A DNA stretch of 64,000 bases from the NCBI GenBank assembly GCA_030610945.1, contig JAUWQV010000002.1:92633-156632 (forward strand), given 5' to 3'. Of the stretch, positions 36,581-45,793 are shown piece by piece; position 1 is the stretch's first letter; each line of letters begins with the position of its first letter. A program made the translations under genes and the position numbers. The DNA comes from Methanocellales archaeon. Its GTDB lineage: Archaea > Halobacteriota > UBA148 > JAUWXC01. The notes beneath the pieces were generated by a model. The model was not told where the DNA came from and ran no database searches. It saw only the letters and a program-made list of their open reading frames with translations.

Positions 36581-38203
36581 ATTGTATACTATATCTTAGC
36601 CACAATTATGTTAGTTATCATCTACAGCGAGATTTTTATCATCCTCATGAGTTTCGAGGACAGATCGTTCAGCTTCATAGCTGCAGTATACTGGACGCTC
36701 TCCACTCTGACCACGGTAGGATTTGGAGATATAGTTTTTACTAGCGAGATTGGAATGGCGTTCTCAAGCATCGTTGCCGTCTCTGGCGTATGCATGCTCT
36801 TTGCGTTCCTCCTCCCAGTGATAATCATGCCATGGGTGGAGAGGAGAATTCAGGCAGAGCTGCCCACAAAAGTTGCACGGTCAATGAAAAATCATATATT
36901 AATATGCGGCTACAATGCGTTGATTGAGACGTTAGTCAAGGAATTGAAAACTAAAAAACACCCTTTTGTACTTATCGATAAGGATGAGCAAATTATCAAA
37001 AAACTTTCAATGGAGGTGCCTTGTGTTCATGGAGACCCAGGAGACGAAAACACACTTAAAAACGCCCAGATTAGCAACGCACGGCTCTTAATCACGAATA
37101 TACCAGATGAAGAGAGTGCTGAGGTCGTTTTGACAGCATCCAAGCTGTTTGATGGCAAGATCATTTCTATGATTGATGACTTGAGTATGGCAAGATATAT
37201 TGAGTATGCGGGAGCGGACTTGGTGGTCTCTCCCAAACACCTGCTTGGAACATATATTGGCAGAAGAGCCAGTATGCCCCTGGGCAAGGAACTGATTGAT
37301 GTCACAGAGTTCGGCAAAGGGCTCAAAGTGCTGGAATTCCCAATTCGTGCTGATTCGCTTGTTGCGGATAAAACGATTAGAGAGAGTGAAATTAGGGAGA
37401 AAAGTGGGTGTGTTATCATAGGGCTGTGGAAAGATGGGAGAATGATTCCAAATCCCAGTTCTGGCACTACAATCAGCCAGAACTCGATAATTATAGCCCT
37501 CGGAACTGATGAACAGCTGGAGAAGTTGAGCAAACTGACCGCAGAGTACAAGCGCAGCATGAAGGGGCGCTATATCATCGCTGGCTTTGGAGATGTTGGT
37601 GAACAAGCAGCAAAGGTGCTGAAAGAAAAGAAGATACCTTTTACAGTGATAGATGAGAAGGAGATTGCAGATGTTACCCAAGTGGTTGGCAGTGCAACAG
37701 ATGAAGAAGTGCTGAAGCGCGCCGGCCTTGCAGATGCATCCACGCTTATCGTGACGTTGAACACAGATCTTGACAACATTTTCACGACGCTTATCGCCAG
37801 GAAAATGAATCCAAACCTACGGATAATATCCAGGGCAAACGCCGAGCGTTCGATTGACAAGCTATACAGGGCAGGCGCAGATTATGTTCTGGCGCTATCG
37901 GTAATCGGAGGTCAAATGCTGGCAAGCATGATAGCTACAGAAGAATTTATGGCTGAAACGACTGTCGTAGAGGGGCTCAAGGTTGTGGAGTATAAAGTGA
38001 AAACACCTGCACTGGCAGGAAAAAGTATAGCCTCGACGAAGATCGGGTCAATGACCGGTTGTACTGTGGTCGCGATTGAGTATAATAGGCATTTTATTCC
38101 CAATCCCTCCTCGGAAGAGGTCATACCGCCTGGAGCAAAATTGATGTTAATTGGAACCAGGGACCAAATCCGTACGTTTGAAGAAAAATTTGTAGGAAGT
38201 TAA
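36581..38203 (+). CDS. Two-helix K+ channel with two RCK/TrkA domains
   Basis: A potassium channel subunit of about 540 residues. Two membrane segments surround a pore helix and the selectivity filter in LSTLTTVGFGDIVF; then two RCK units follow, each with a Rossmann TrkA-N (HILICGYNALIETL and YIIAGFGDVGEQAAK) and a TrkA-C. The track start ATG 36608 would leave the first membrane helix about seven residues short. The open frame extends upstream, and GGAGGA lies five bases before an in-frame ATT at 36581, which I propose as the start. It follows mtd by about 20 bases; nadE follows after 4 bases. Confidence 0.85.
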   Translation: MVYYILATIMLVIIYSEIFIILMSFEDRSFSFIAAVYWTLSTLTTVGFGDIVFTSEIGMAFSSIVAVSGVCMLFAFLLPVIIMPWVERRIQAELPTKVARSMKNHILICGYNALIETLVKELKTKKHPFVLIDKDEQIIKKLSMEVPCVHGDPGDENTLKNAQISNARLLITNIPDEESAEVVLTASKLFDGKIISMIDDLSMARYIEYAGADLVVSPKHLLGTYIGRRASMPLGKELIDVTEFGKGLKVLEFPIRADSLVADKTIRESEIREKSGCVIIGLWKDGRMIPNPSSGTTISQNSIIIALGTDEQLEKLSKLTAEYKRSMKGRYIIAGFGDVGEQAAKVLKEKKIPFTVIDEKEIADVTQVVGSATDEEVLKRAGLADASTLIVTLNTDLDNIFTTLIARKMNPNLRIISRANAERSIDKLYRAGADYVLALSVIGGQMLASMIATEEFMAETTVVEGLKVVEYKVKTPALAGKSIASTKIGSMTGCTVVAIEYNRHFIPNPSSEEVIPPGAKLMLIGTRDQIRTFEEKFVGS

Positions 38204-38207
38204 AGGG

Positions 38208-38984
38208 ATGTTTACTAAACCAGAGGAAGTTGTCGATGGAGTTGCCGCGTTCATCAAAACCAACGTTGAAAAGGCGCACCGAGAGGGCGTAGTCATAGGG
38301 TTGAGCGGTGGTGTCGATTCGGCTTTAGCTGCTACCCTTGCAGTTAAAGCGCTTGGCAAAGAACGTGTCTTGGGCATCTTGCTGCCAGAAAGGGATGTTA
38401 CATGCACAGAGGATGTCGAAGATGCAATGCAAGTCGCCAAGATGCTTGGCATCAAGCACAAGACGATTGATATAGCAGAAATTCACACTGCCTTTGCATC
38501 CGCACTCCCGGACTATGACCCAAATGCGAAGGTTTGCAGTGGCAATCTCAAGGCGCGAATACGAATGTGCGCTCTTTATTACTACGCGAATCTACTAAAC
38601 CTGCTCGTGATAGGAACCGGCAACAAAACAGAGATTCTTTTAGGATATACTACGAAATATGGCGATAGTGCTGCAGACATGCTCCCTTTGGGCGAGCTCT
38701 ACAAGACGCAGGTGCTGGAGGTTGCTGAACATCTTGGAGTTTCAGAGCGCATAATCAAAAAACCGCCCTCTGCAGGGCTTTGGAAGGGGCAAACCGACGA
38801 AAAGGAGCTGGGCATCTCCTATGAACTCGCCGATAGCATTTTAATAAAACTGACAGATGAGAAGAAAACGCCCGCCGAGATAAAAAAAGAACTGGGCATC
38901 TCAGAAGACGTTATAGAGCGCATCGTAAAGCGCGTTGAAAAGAACAAGCACAAGAGGGAGATGACGCCGGTTCCGGAGATTTAG
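38208..38984 (+). CDS. nadE: NAD+ synthetase (ammonia-dependent)
   Basis: Amidates nicotinate adenine dinucleotide to NAD. The 258-residue protein has the ATP-pyrophosphatase loop VIGLSGGVDSALAAT near residue 28, LGILLPERD and the GTGNKTEILLGYTTKYGD block near 145 that binds NaAD. There is no glutaminase domain, so ammonia is the likely nitrogen donor. GGGATG with AAAGG precedes the ATG. It follows the K+ channel gene within 4 bases and is followed by a separate, promoter-bearing toxin-antitoxin pair. Confidence 0.96.
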   Translation: MFTKPEEVVDGVAAFIKTNVEKAHREGVVIGLSGGVDSALAATLAVKALGKERVLGILLPERDVTCTEDVEDAMQVAKMLGIKHKTIDIAEIHTAFASALPDYDPNAKVCSGNLKARIRMCALYYYANLLNLLVIGTGNKTEILLGYTTKYGDSAADMLPLGELYKTQVLEVAEHLGVSERIIKKPPSAGLWKGQTDEKELGISYELADSILIKLTDEKKTPAEIKKELGISEDVIERIVKRVEKNKHKREMTPVPEI

Positions 38985-39004
38985 ACTAATTGAATCACAT
39001 CAAA

Positions 39005-39045
39005 TTTATATACCTTTACTTATCATAACTTATCGGTAAGTTATG
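39005..39045 (+). promoter_or_regulatory. TATA box and palindromic operator of the toxin-antitoxin pair
   Basis: A TTTATATA box (39005-39012) is followed by a perfect inverted repeat, CATAACTTA-TCGG-TAAGTTATG (39024-39045), that covers the expected transcription start and includes the ATG of the first gene. ACTTATC is also directly repeated just upstream. The position fits an operator bound by the AbrB-type antitoxin encoded downstream. Confidence 0.65.
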
Positions 39046-39252
39046 GAATTTATTTTCACTAGACATGCAAAAGAAAAGATGGATTGTTTGGGATATGCAC
39101 CAAGTGAAGTCAAAGAAACGATTGTTAAGGGCATGAAAATTGGCCCTGATTCAAGAGGAGGTATGCATGCTAGGATGGGTGTCCTAGAAGTTGTCTTTAG
39201 AAAGTTGGATCAAAAAGTGGTTGTGATAACTGTATTCGAAGTAAAAAGGTGA
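39043..39252 (+). CDS. DUF4258-like toxin candidate
   Basis: A 69-residue protein that begins FTRHAKEKMDCLGYAPSEVKETIVKG, the pattern of DUF4258 (HAxxRM...) proteins related to BrnT and RelE-type RNase toxins. It ends in a beta hairpin (VLEVVFRKLDQKVVVITVFEVKR). The His and Lys of the first helix could be catalytic. It overlaps the downstream zinc-ribbon/AbrB gene by 4 bases and sits behind a palindromic operator, as expected for a toxin-antitoxin module. Toxicity is inferred only. Confidence 0.72.
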   Translation: MEFIFTRHAKEKMDCLGYAPSEVKETIVKGMKIGPDSRGGMHARMGVLEVVFRKLDQKVVVITVFEVKR

Positions 39253-39590
39253 TGAATATGTTGGAAAAATGCATAATGTGTGGTAAGAAGCTGAAGAGGG
39301 AAAAGGTGGATTACGAGGTCTGTGGGATCAATCTAGGAAAGTTTCCAGCAGATGTCTGCTCCTGTGGAGAACAGTACTTCGATGAAAAGACGGCTGAAAG
39401 AATGACGGAAGCTGCTAAGAAAGCTGGAGTTTTTGGAATTGCAAAAAAGACGAAGGTCAGTTATACTGGGAAATCATTAATGGTGCGCATACCCAAGCAA
39501 ATAGCAGAGTTCGCAGATTTGAAAAAGGGAGAAGAAGTTGAAATCGTCCCAGAGGGTAGAAAGAAAATCTTGGTGAGGGTTATAGATTGA
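39249..39590 (+). CDS. YgiT-type zinc-ribbon plus AbrB-domain antitoxin candidate
   Basis: A 113-residue protein with an N-terminal zinc ribbon (CIMCGKKL near residue 8, and CSCGEQYF near 37), as in MqsA/YgiT antitoxins, and a C-terminal SpoVT-AbrB DNA-binding domain (GKSLMVRIPKQIAEFADLKKGEEVEIV). The zinc ribbon would bind the toxin and the AbrB half the operator. It overlaps the DUF4258 gene (ATGA). Alternative starts ATG 39252 and 39258 lie close by. The PGI gene is convergent 6 bases away. Confidence 0.78.
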   Translation: MMNMLEKCIMCGKKLKREKVDYEVCGINLGKFPADVCSCGEQYFDEKTAERMTEAAKKAGVFGIAKKTKVSYTGKSLMVRIPKQIAEFADLKKGEEVEIVPEGRKKILVRVID

Positions 39591-39596
39591 ACTCAC

Positions 39597-40331
39597 TCAT
39601 TCTGCCAGAACTCTCTCAAATAGCCACCCATAATCCTGCGGCTTGGTTAGAAACTCTAGCAACTTCGGGTCCTTTCTGATAAGCCCATACATCTCCTTAT
39701 TCTTGTTCAGGCCGACATCAGGGAAGTTTGCAGGCTTTAGAAAGTGCATCTCTGGAACATCACCATAATTTTCGTTCTTGACGAATCCTGTAGTCAGCTC
39801 GAAGTATGCAACGCCTCCTTTTTCCCTTATGGGCTCGTAAACCGAGGAGAAATCCCTGGCAACCCAGTTGCACATTTTCAGCTCTTTGTTGGAAGGGTTT
39901 ATTGTTATATGGCCATAGTTGGGAGGAACAATCACCTTATCTCCCTTTGTAGCCTTGACCAGTACGACGTCCGTGATACCATCATTCTGGCGCCTCTGTA
40001 ACAAATAATGCGCACTTCCTTCCAGCACCTCATAAATCTCAGGATACGACAAATCAGTCCCAAGTACAGAAGGATGATAATGGCCCGCAGTTTTGACGTA
40101 CTCCATACCCAGCATGTGCGGCGGAATTACTGTCACATCATACCTCAGCCCGTTCTCCAGCATGATTTGCCTGTCTTTGACGCTCAGGGATAGGTCCCGA
40201 TACATATAATATAACTCTGGATTTCCTGCGCTCTTCAGCCATTTTTTATCATAGACGACATTCTTCATGTCATCCAATTTTCGCACGCTCGGCTTTGATA
40301 TCTTGTTACCAAATCTCAGGTCTCTTGTCAT
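39597..40331 (-). CDS. pgiA: Cupin-type glucose-6-phosphate isomerase
   Basis: Interconverts glucose-6-phosphate and fructose-6-phosphate with a metal. The 244-residue protein is the archaeal cupin PGI: the metal ligands lie in KTAGHYHPS, PEIYEVLEGSAHYLLQ and VPPNYGHITINPS. Family length is about 190, and an extra N- and C-terminal stretch is present here, as in some euryarchaeal forms. It overlaps the upstream RAD55-like gene by 4 bases (ATGA), so the two are translationally coupled. Confidence 0.93.
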   Translation of the reverse strand: MTRDLRFGNKISKPSVRKLDDMKNVVYDKKWLKSAGNPELYYMYRDLSLSVKDRQIMLENGLRYDVTVIPPHMLGMEYVKTAGHYHPSVLGTDLSYPEIYEVLEGSAHYLLQRRQNDGITDVVLVKATKGDKVIVPPNYGHITINPSNKELKMCNWVARDFSSVYEPIREKGGVAYFELTTGFVKNENYGDVPEMHFLKPANFPDVGLNKNKEMYGLIRKDPKLLEFLTKPQDYGWLFERVLAE

Positions 40332-41035
40332 GCCAGGTACACCGAGGTATCGATCTGTATGTCCTCTCGTATTTGATACTTGATAAGTTGCGTGGGCGCA
40401 GGAAACATGCCCCGTATCTTTGGTATGATGAGTTTATTGGTTACCTTATCGCCAACTCTTTCGGACTCGATGTCGAAGATGATGTCGCACGTATTGCTGA
40501 TGGTATTCACTACCTTTGGGTCATGCACACCTTTTAGAATATATAGATAAGATACACTATCGGTTTCCTTTGTTATGTCGTAAATCTGATCGATCAATTC
40601 TTTCATCCTACCATAGCTACTGTCCAGCTCCAAAAAAAAGGAGAATGTATCAATCACGCAAGTAAAATCCTTATATTTCCTCAATTTCTCGAGTTCATCC
40701 GAAAAATACTTTATGATCTCCTTGTCCCTCTTACTATTTGCAGAACCGCCACTCTTTTTATGATACTGCCCATACACATCGATGAAGGTTATATTATCCG
40801 TACTCAAACCAAAATCGAGGATGTTTTGTTTGATGTACTTTGGATCCCTGTCAGTCGCGAAGTAATACGATTTCCGCGCTGTAGCAAAGTGATATAGAAA
40901 AACCTCGGACATGGACTTTGGGTCAGTGCTGAATAAAACTACCGAGCCCCCAGGGAGGCCTCCGTTTAGATACCGATCCAGCATTTCGATGCCGGTGCTC
41001 TTCCTCTTTTCCACTTTTCCCTTTTCCACTTTCAT
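40328..41035 (-). CDS. RAD55/KaiC-like protein with degenerate P-loop
   Basis: A 235-residue RecA-superfamily protein like those encoded near archaeal pilus and secretion genes. The start STGIEMLDRYLNGGLPGGSVVLF is the KaiC/RAD55 pattern, but the Walker A that should follow (GxxxxGKT) reads FSTDPKSMSEVF, so ATP binding may be lost or altered. A Walker-B-like FTCVIDTFSFFLE is present near residue 120. It lies in the same direction as the pilus secretion genes and overlaps pgiA, so its role could be regulatory. Function inferred. Confidence 0.75.
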   Translation of the reverse strand: MKVEKGKVEKRKSTGIEMLDRYLNGGLPGGSVVLFSTDPKSMSEVFLYHFATARKSYYFATDRDPKYIKQNILDFGLSTDNITFIDVYGQYHKKSGGSANSKRDKEIIKYFSDELEKLRKYKDFTCVIDTFSFFLELDSSYGRMKELIDQIYDITKETDSVSYLYILKGVHDPKVVNTISNTCDIIFDIESERVGDKVTNKLIIPKIRGMFPAPTQLIKYQIREDIQIDTSVYLA

Positions 41036-41099
41036 TTCACACCTGTTGAGCGTATTGATGTTATTTCTATTTGAACGTGATGTTTAAAAAAGCGATGGC

Positions 41100-43013
41100 T
41101 TAGATCACCAAGAACGCTAAGTACGCTATCGATACCATTATAATCGAGTTCTTTATGCCTGAGAAGACGCTGCCCTCCCCCATCTGCCCTGCAATCAGTC
41201 CAGAGCAGAAACCTTGAATTATGGCGGCATGGAAGAATATGCGCCTGAACGCGTCGATATCAATACCGCCCATGAAGGTTGGACCTGTAGCACCAGCAGC
41301 GCCTACCCCGCTCATCACCGGCAAAAAGGTTCCGCACATAGTAGCGATGACGAATAAGAATACAAAGAAAGACAGGTAGATAATGACGACATATATTATC
41401 ATTTGATTCGTTCTTTCCTCCCTCAATATTTCGTGATTTACCGCATCCTTGGCTGCCACCTCCAGCACCTCTCTCGTGTTCCCACTCGCTCTGTTGGCCT
41501 TTAGTATCAGCGTTATGACCCGCGATACAGAACCTGACTTGACCCTATTCGCAAATCGTTTCAATGCATTTTCGACCGATGCCCCCCACTCTATATCCTT
41601 CCATATCTTCTGAACCTCTGTGGTAAGTATACCGATGTTTGTCTTGGCGATTAACTTAAGAGACTGTGCTAATGTCATCCCAATTTCGTTGGCGCTTGCC
41701 AATTTTTTCAAGAAATTGGGCATCTCTTTTGCCATCTTTTTTTGTTTTCGTGAGGAAATCTCAAAGAAGACTGCAAATGGGAGCAAAATTACAATCAAAG
41801 CAAATATGATGTAGTCGTCCAGTACACTGATTGCTCTATCAAAGGTGGTCATCTGACCCAGATTGAGAAAGATCCCGCTGAAGAACAATAAAACTCCGGC
41901 AGGTATGCTTGCGTATAATACGCGCAGAGGGTTTTCGAATAAACTTCTGAGAGGATTCTTCAAGAACTCTTTAAATTCTATGCCTTTCCTCCCCTTCTCA
42001 AGCTTTTCGAATAGACGCTTCTCCTCTTTTGCCCTCATTGTTGGAGCCTTGTACTCATCTATCTCCTCAAGTTTGAACGATGTGACGCCTTTTTCAGTCT
42101 CGAGACTCATCGTGCTGATGAGAACGATGAACATGGCTGAACCTATCGGCAACACCGCATAGATTATTAGGTATAACATCAGCATGCTACCGGGGTTCAT
42201 GGCAGCCATTACAGTATATACTATCACGATGAATAAAGGCCCTGCCACAAAGGCGGTAACATACGACTCTGCGATTAACCCTAACAATTCTAAGAATCCC
42301 CGCTGGTCTCTAATCGCTTTATCCAGATATTGCTCTGACCTGTCAGATAGATAGGCGATAACACTGCCCCCACTCTCTATTACGGATAACAAATTCCCAA
42401 TCAAGTCTTGAAAATTCTCAGATGGAGAGGTGTCAGATATTTCTCGAAGTGCGGTCTTTAGGTCCTGACCGAATAAATCCATGTTTCTAACGATCATGCT
42501 GGCTTCTTTGGCCACCTCCCCATATGTGGGGGATTCGCTCAGTGATCTAAACACGTCGATGATGTTCATGCCACCTTGGCTGAGGGCGTACATGAACGTA
42601 GTGGCATATGGCAGCTCCCTATCAATTTTGGTTTTTCTCTCGCTGGCCGTGAAACGCGGCATCATCATCAGGAGAAGATAGGAAGCGCCCCCCAACAGAA
42701 TGGTCAGCATTGTCACCAAAAAAATGGAGAAGATGATCTCTCTATATTCCAACGTCCACCACAGGGCACGGGGGATTTCCGCTGTGATGATTGGTGGCAG
42801 GCCAAAGATGAATATGATGAGGAGGGAGAGCGTCAAGCCGATAATAGCTCCCACAAATCCCGCGATCAATGCATATAGTCTTGATCTCGCAACATACACG
42901 TCACAGGGGATTGGAGTTCGCGCCCGCCTTAGGTCCCTTTCCAGGGAGTAGTATTTCTCCATTTTTAATCTGGAACCAAATATGCGAAACGCCAATTTGC
43001 TGATCGCGTCCAT
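41100..43013 (-). CDS. Archaeal type IV pilus/secretion membrane platform protein (TadC/GspF-like)
   Basis: A 637-residue membrane protein with two T2SSF/GspF domains: the first around residues 120-290, the second around 430-590 (FLKKLASANEIGMTLAQSLKLI). About nine hydrophobic segments lie in pairs around the cytoplasmic domains. It would form the membrane platform of an archaeal type IV pilus-like machine with the ATPase encoded 6 bases upstream. This duplicated-domain arrangement is typical of the archaeal PilC/TadC homologues. Confidence 0.92.
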   Translation of the reverse strand: MDAISKLAFRIFGSRLKMEKYYSLERDLRRARTPIPCDVYVARSRLYALIAGFVGAIIGLTLSLLIIFIFGLPPIITAEIPRALWWTLEYREIIFSIFLVTMLTILLGGASYLLLMMMPRFTASERKTKIDRELPYATTFMYALSQGGMNIIDVFRSLSESPTYGEVAKEASMIVRNMDLFGQDLKTALREISDTSPSENFQDLIGNLLSVIESGGSVIAYLSDRSEQYLDKAIRDQRGFLELLGLIAESYVTAFVAGPLFIVIVYTVMAAMNPGSMLMLYLIIYAVLPIGSAMFIVLISTMSLETEKGVTSFKLEEIDEYKAPTMRAKEEKRLFEKLEKGRKGIEFKEFLKNPLRSLFENPLRVLYASIPAGVLLFFSGIFLNLGQMTTFDRAISVLDDYIIFALIVILLPFAVFFEISSRKQKKMAKEMPNFLKKLASANEIGMTLAQSLKLIAKTNIGILTTEVQKIWKDIEWGASVENALKRFANRVKSGSVSRVITLILKANRASGNTREVLEVAAKDAVNHEILREERTNQMIIYVVIIYLSFFVFLFVIATMCGTFLPVMSGVGAAGATGPTFMGGIDIDAFRRIFFHAAIIQGFCSGLIAGQMGEGSVFSGIKNSIIMVSIAYLAFLVI

Positions 43014-43019
43014 AACACC

Positions 43020-44780
43020 TCAGAGGGCTTTACTCGCCACCTTTTTCAATACTTCTTCTGGATTGATATAATACGCTTGTATGATCTTCGTGATGTCCCT
43101 ATGATCCTTTATTCCTTTTTTCACCAGATACTCGAGAACTGTTTGTCTGTTCTTCAATTCCTGCTGCAATTCCTTTTGGGTCCACCCTCTGCGCTGCTTA
43201 ATCTCATCTAATACCAAAGAGTCACCAGCCCTCTCAAACACATCAGTCACTGGATTCCACACAAAGATGTCCGTCGTCCTAATTTTTTTCGTAGTGGGAT
43301 CGATGTCGGTTATCTCTGCGATTTTGTCCGCCCTTCTGACCCGCTTCTCTCCAATATATGTTTGGATCTGAACGCATACTATGTCCAATGCTTGGAGCAT
43401 GGTCCTGGGCACGTTGATGGGCTCGTTTTCTAACCTGTATATCACGGAGGGGACTGAATCTGCGTGCATCGTCGAGAATGTGGTATGACCAGTGGACATT
43501 GCCTGGAACAGCACGAGGGCTTCTTTGCCCCTGACCTCACCCACAAGGAGATATTCTGGCCTCTGCCGCAGCGCTGCTCTGAGCAGTTCATACATATCAA
43601 TTTCGCCAGTCTCCTCTCCAGTGAAGCTCTCCCTTGTGACCTCAGCGATCCAATTTGGATGAGGTAACTTCAACTCTCTGGTATCCTCCAGCGTAACGAT
43701 CTTTGATTTTGGTGGTATGAACAAGCAAACTGCATTCAACGATGATGTTTTGCCTGAGGCGGTGCCGCCAGCGAAGATCAAACTCTTATTATTCTCGATG
43801 CACAGCCAAAAATACGACATAATCTCGGAGGAGAAGGTATTCCAATTGATGAGATCGATGGGCGTAATCGGAATCTCCTGGAATTTCCTGATCGTGAACG
43901 TGCTGCCCTTCGTCGTCACCTCTCTCCCAAGCGTCATCTGAATACGCGATCCATCCTTCATCGTGGCATCTATCATGGGGTCCGCAATGGAGATGTGCTT
44001 TCCACACTCTTGCGCCAGTTTAATGACGAAGGCATTCAGCTCTTCTTCATCAAAAGTGATGTTGGTCTCTATGTTTTCGTAGTTTTTGTGATAAAGAAAA
44101 ACCGGAGCGTTAGGCCCATTGCATGATACGTCCTCGATAAAAGGATCGTTCATCAGTGGATTTATTCTCCCCAGCTCCAGGTAATTCCTCTTTATGTAGT
44201 ACATCAGTTTAGCAAAAGTTACCGGCGTTATCCCCCCCACATAGTCGCGTACGAGTTCTCTTACTTCCCCCACCAGTATTGTTTCTCTGTCCGCGGTTTT
44301 CCCAGCACCTTCAAGTATTAACACGTCTTGGAGCCGTTTGTGCAGTTCTTCTATCAACTCCTTTTCGAAGGGCGTTAACGCCGGCTCAACCACGTTATAT
44401 AAATATTCATTCGTTTTGTCATTGTACAAAACCGTGACAAATGCATATGGTTCGTTTACCCAGTATCGTTCTACTTCCTTGTACCCCTCGACTTCTTTGA
44501 AAACTGCAATTGGGCCGTGTTTTGAGGGGTCATATTTTTCAATCTCTATTTCACCAACGATCTTTCCCTTAAATTTATCTCCAATCTTTTCTAAAAATCC
44601 CCGTGTTTCTTTAACCTTTTTTCTCTCAACTGCCACCTTCTCGACTTTCTTGGGCCTTTTCGGTGCTTTGACGGGTTTCCTGACCGTCTTGGATATCGCT
44701 TTCTCCACCACCCCTCTAATCTTCTTGGACTTGCCGGCTTTTTTAGCGCTTCCTTTCTTACCCCTCAATTTTTTCACCAT
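43020..44780 (-). CDS. Archaeal type IV pilus/secretion ATPase (GspE/PilB/TadA-like)
   Basis: A 586-residue secretion ATPase. A very basic, Lys-rich N-terminal tail (residues 1-55) precedes the N-terminal domain and the RecA-like motor. Walker A is FAGGTASGKTSSLNAV near residue 340, and the Walker B and Asp-box region is EYLLVGEVRGKEAL near 415, followed by STMHADSV. The preserved motifs suggest an active motor. It is coupled to the membrane platform gene and is divergent from the five pilin-like genes that start 128 bases away. Confidence 0.95.
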   Translation of the reverse strand: MVKKLRGKKGSAKKAGKSKKIRGVVEKAISKTVRKPVKAPKRPKKVEKVAVERKKVKETRGFLEKIGDKFKGKIVGEIEIEKYDPSKHGPIAVFKEVEGYKEVERYWVNEPYAFVTVLYNDKTNEYLYNVVEPALTPFEKELIEELHKRLQDVLILEGAGKTADRETILVGEVRELVRDYVGGITPVTFAKLMYYIKRNYLELGRINPLMNDPFIEDVSCNGPNAPVFLYHKNYENIETNITFDEEELNAFVIKLAQECGKHISIADPMIDATMKDGSRIQMTLGREVTTKGSTFTIRKFQEIPITPIDLINWNTFSSEIMSYFWLCIENNKSLIFAGGTASGKTSSLNAVCLFIPPKSKIVTLEDTRELKLPHPNWIAEVTRESFTGEETGEIDMYELLRAALRQRPEYLLVGEVRGKEALVLFQAMSTGHTTFSTMHADSVPSVIYRLENEPINVPRTMLQALDIVCVQIQTYIGEKRVRRADKIAEITDIDPTTKKIRTTDIFVWNPVTDVFERAGDSLVLDEIKQRRGWTQKELQQELKNRQTVLEYLVKKGIKDHRDITKIIQAYYINPEEVLKKVASKAL

Positions 44781-44852
44781 TTATAGACGCCCCTCATTCC
44801 TACAACTATTCTATAACTATTTGTATGTCTAATAAAAAGGTTGCCTACATCC

Positions 44853-44865
44853 TCATATATTTAAG
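44853..44865 (+). promoter_or_regulatory. Probable TATA box for the pilin-like operon
   Basis: TCATATATTTAAG lies about 45-55 bases before the first pilin ATG, inside the 128-base divergent region shared with the secretion ATPase gene. It is the best TATA match there for the plus strand. The transcription start is not known. Confidence 0.5.
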
Positions 44866-44908
44866 TATCAAAATGAGAGTAGATATAGTTTGAACGGAAG
44901 TTTCGGAA

Positions 44909-45793
44909 ATGAAACACAGCACGGGATTTATAGGATGCGATGGCGCGGTTGCGACGACGGTTGGGGTGATTTTAGTTATTGCGATCGCAACGACGATGAT
45001 TGCCGCGATCTATGCAGTTGGCGTGCCGATGCTGGCTGATGCCAGGCACAACGTAAACATACAAAATGCACAGCACTACTTCGGAATTCTCCAATCAGAT
45101 ATAAGCGATTTGAAGGGGCCCTTGTCCGGGGTTGGCCCCTCAAGGCGTACCACGGTAAATCTGGGCGGAGGAACTATTGCGATAATGCCGGACACTCCTA
45201 CCACGAAGATACAGGTGAGCTTCAAAAACGAGACTCAGCCTCACGACTACTACGATGTTTTCACTGGCACTGGTTTGTGTGTTGGAAACATCGAATACAC
45301 CCTGGAGGATGACACCATCATCTATGAAAATGGAGCGGTCATCTCAAGGTTTTCTTTTGGCAACCCCATCATAACCTCGCGACCAAACAACATATTCATC
45401 GCGCCAGCAGATGGCGACAATATAATAGTACATTTGCGCGTTATCAAGCTTGGGGGCGATCTTTCTTCAACGGGTGGCAGTGGCACCGCATACATCAATT
45501 CGAGATTTGTAGAATTTGACAATAAAACTGACTTTAAGGATAAACCCGTAGCAACCACCCCATGCAAAACAGTTACGATCAACATTACCAGTGAGTATCA
45601 TCAGGCGTGGGAAAGATTCTTTGAAGGTGAGTTAACGGGGGCGGGCTTGACCAAGAAGACGAGTCCCAGTAACACGGGCTTTTACATTGACACGAGTGGA
45701 AATGTAGTTACGATATATATTTATGGCAAAACGACTGGCTATGATATCTTTCTAAGCGTTCATGAAACCATTATAGAATCATCGGTGAGTTGA
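44909..45793 (+). CDS. Pilin-like protein 1 (DUF7289-type)
   Basis: A 294-residue exported protein. A basic/charged start and CDG precede one N-terminal hydrophobic helix (AVATTVGVILVIAIATTMIAAIYAVG, residues 14-40), the layout of an archaeal type IV pilin; the cleavage site is uncertain. The rest is a beta-rich extracellular domain with many Thr and Asn-x-Ser/Thr sites. It is the first and largest candidate major subunit, starts the pilin operon, and overlaps the next gene by 4 bases. The DUF number is from memory. Confidence 0.8.
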   Translation: MKHSTGFIGCDGAVATTVGVILVIAIATTMIAAIYAVGVPMLADARHNVNIQNAQHYFGILQSDISDLKGPLSGVGPSRRTTVNLGGGTIAIMPDTPTTKIQVSFKNETQPHDYYDVFTGTGLCVGNIEYTLEDDTIIYENGAVISRFSFGNPIITSRPNNIFIAPADGDNIIVHLRVIKLGGDLSSTGGSGTAYINSRFVEFDNKTDFKDKPVATTPCKTVTINITSEYHQAWERFFEGELTGAGLTKKTSPSNTGFYIDTSGNVVTIYIYGKTTGYDIFLSVHETIIESSVS

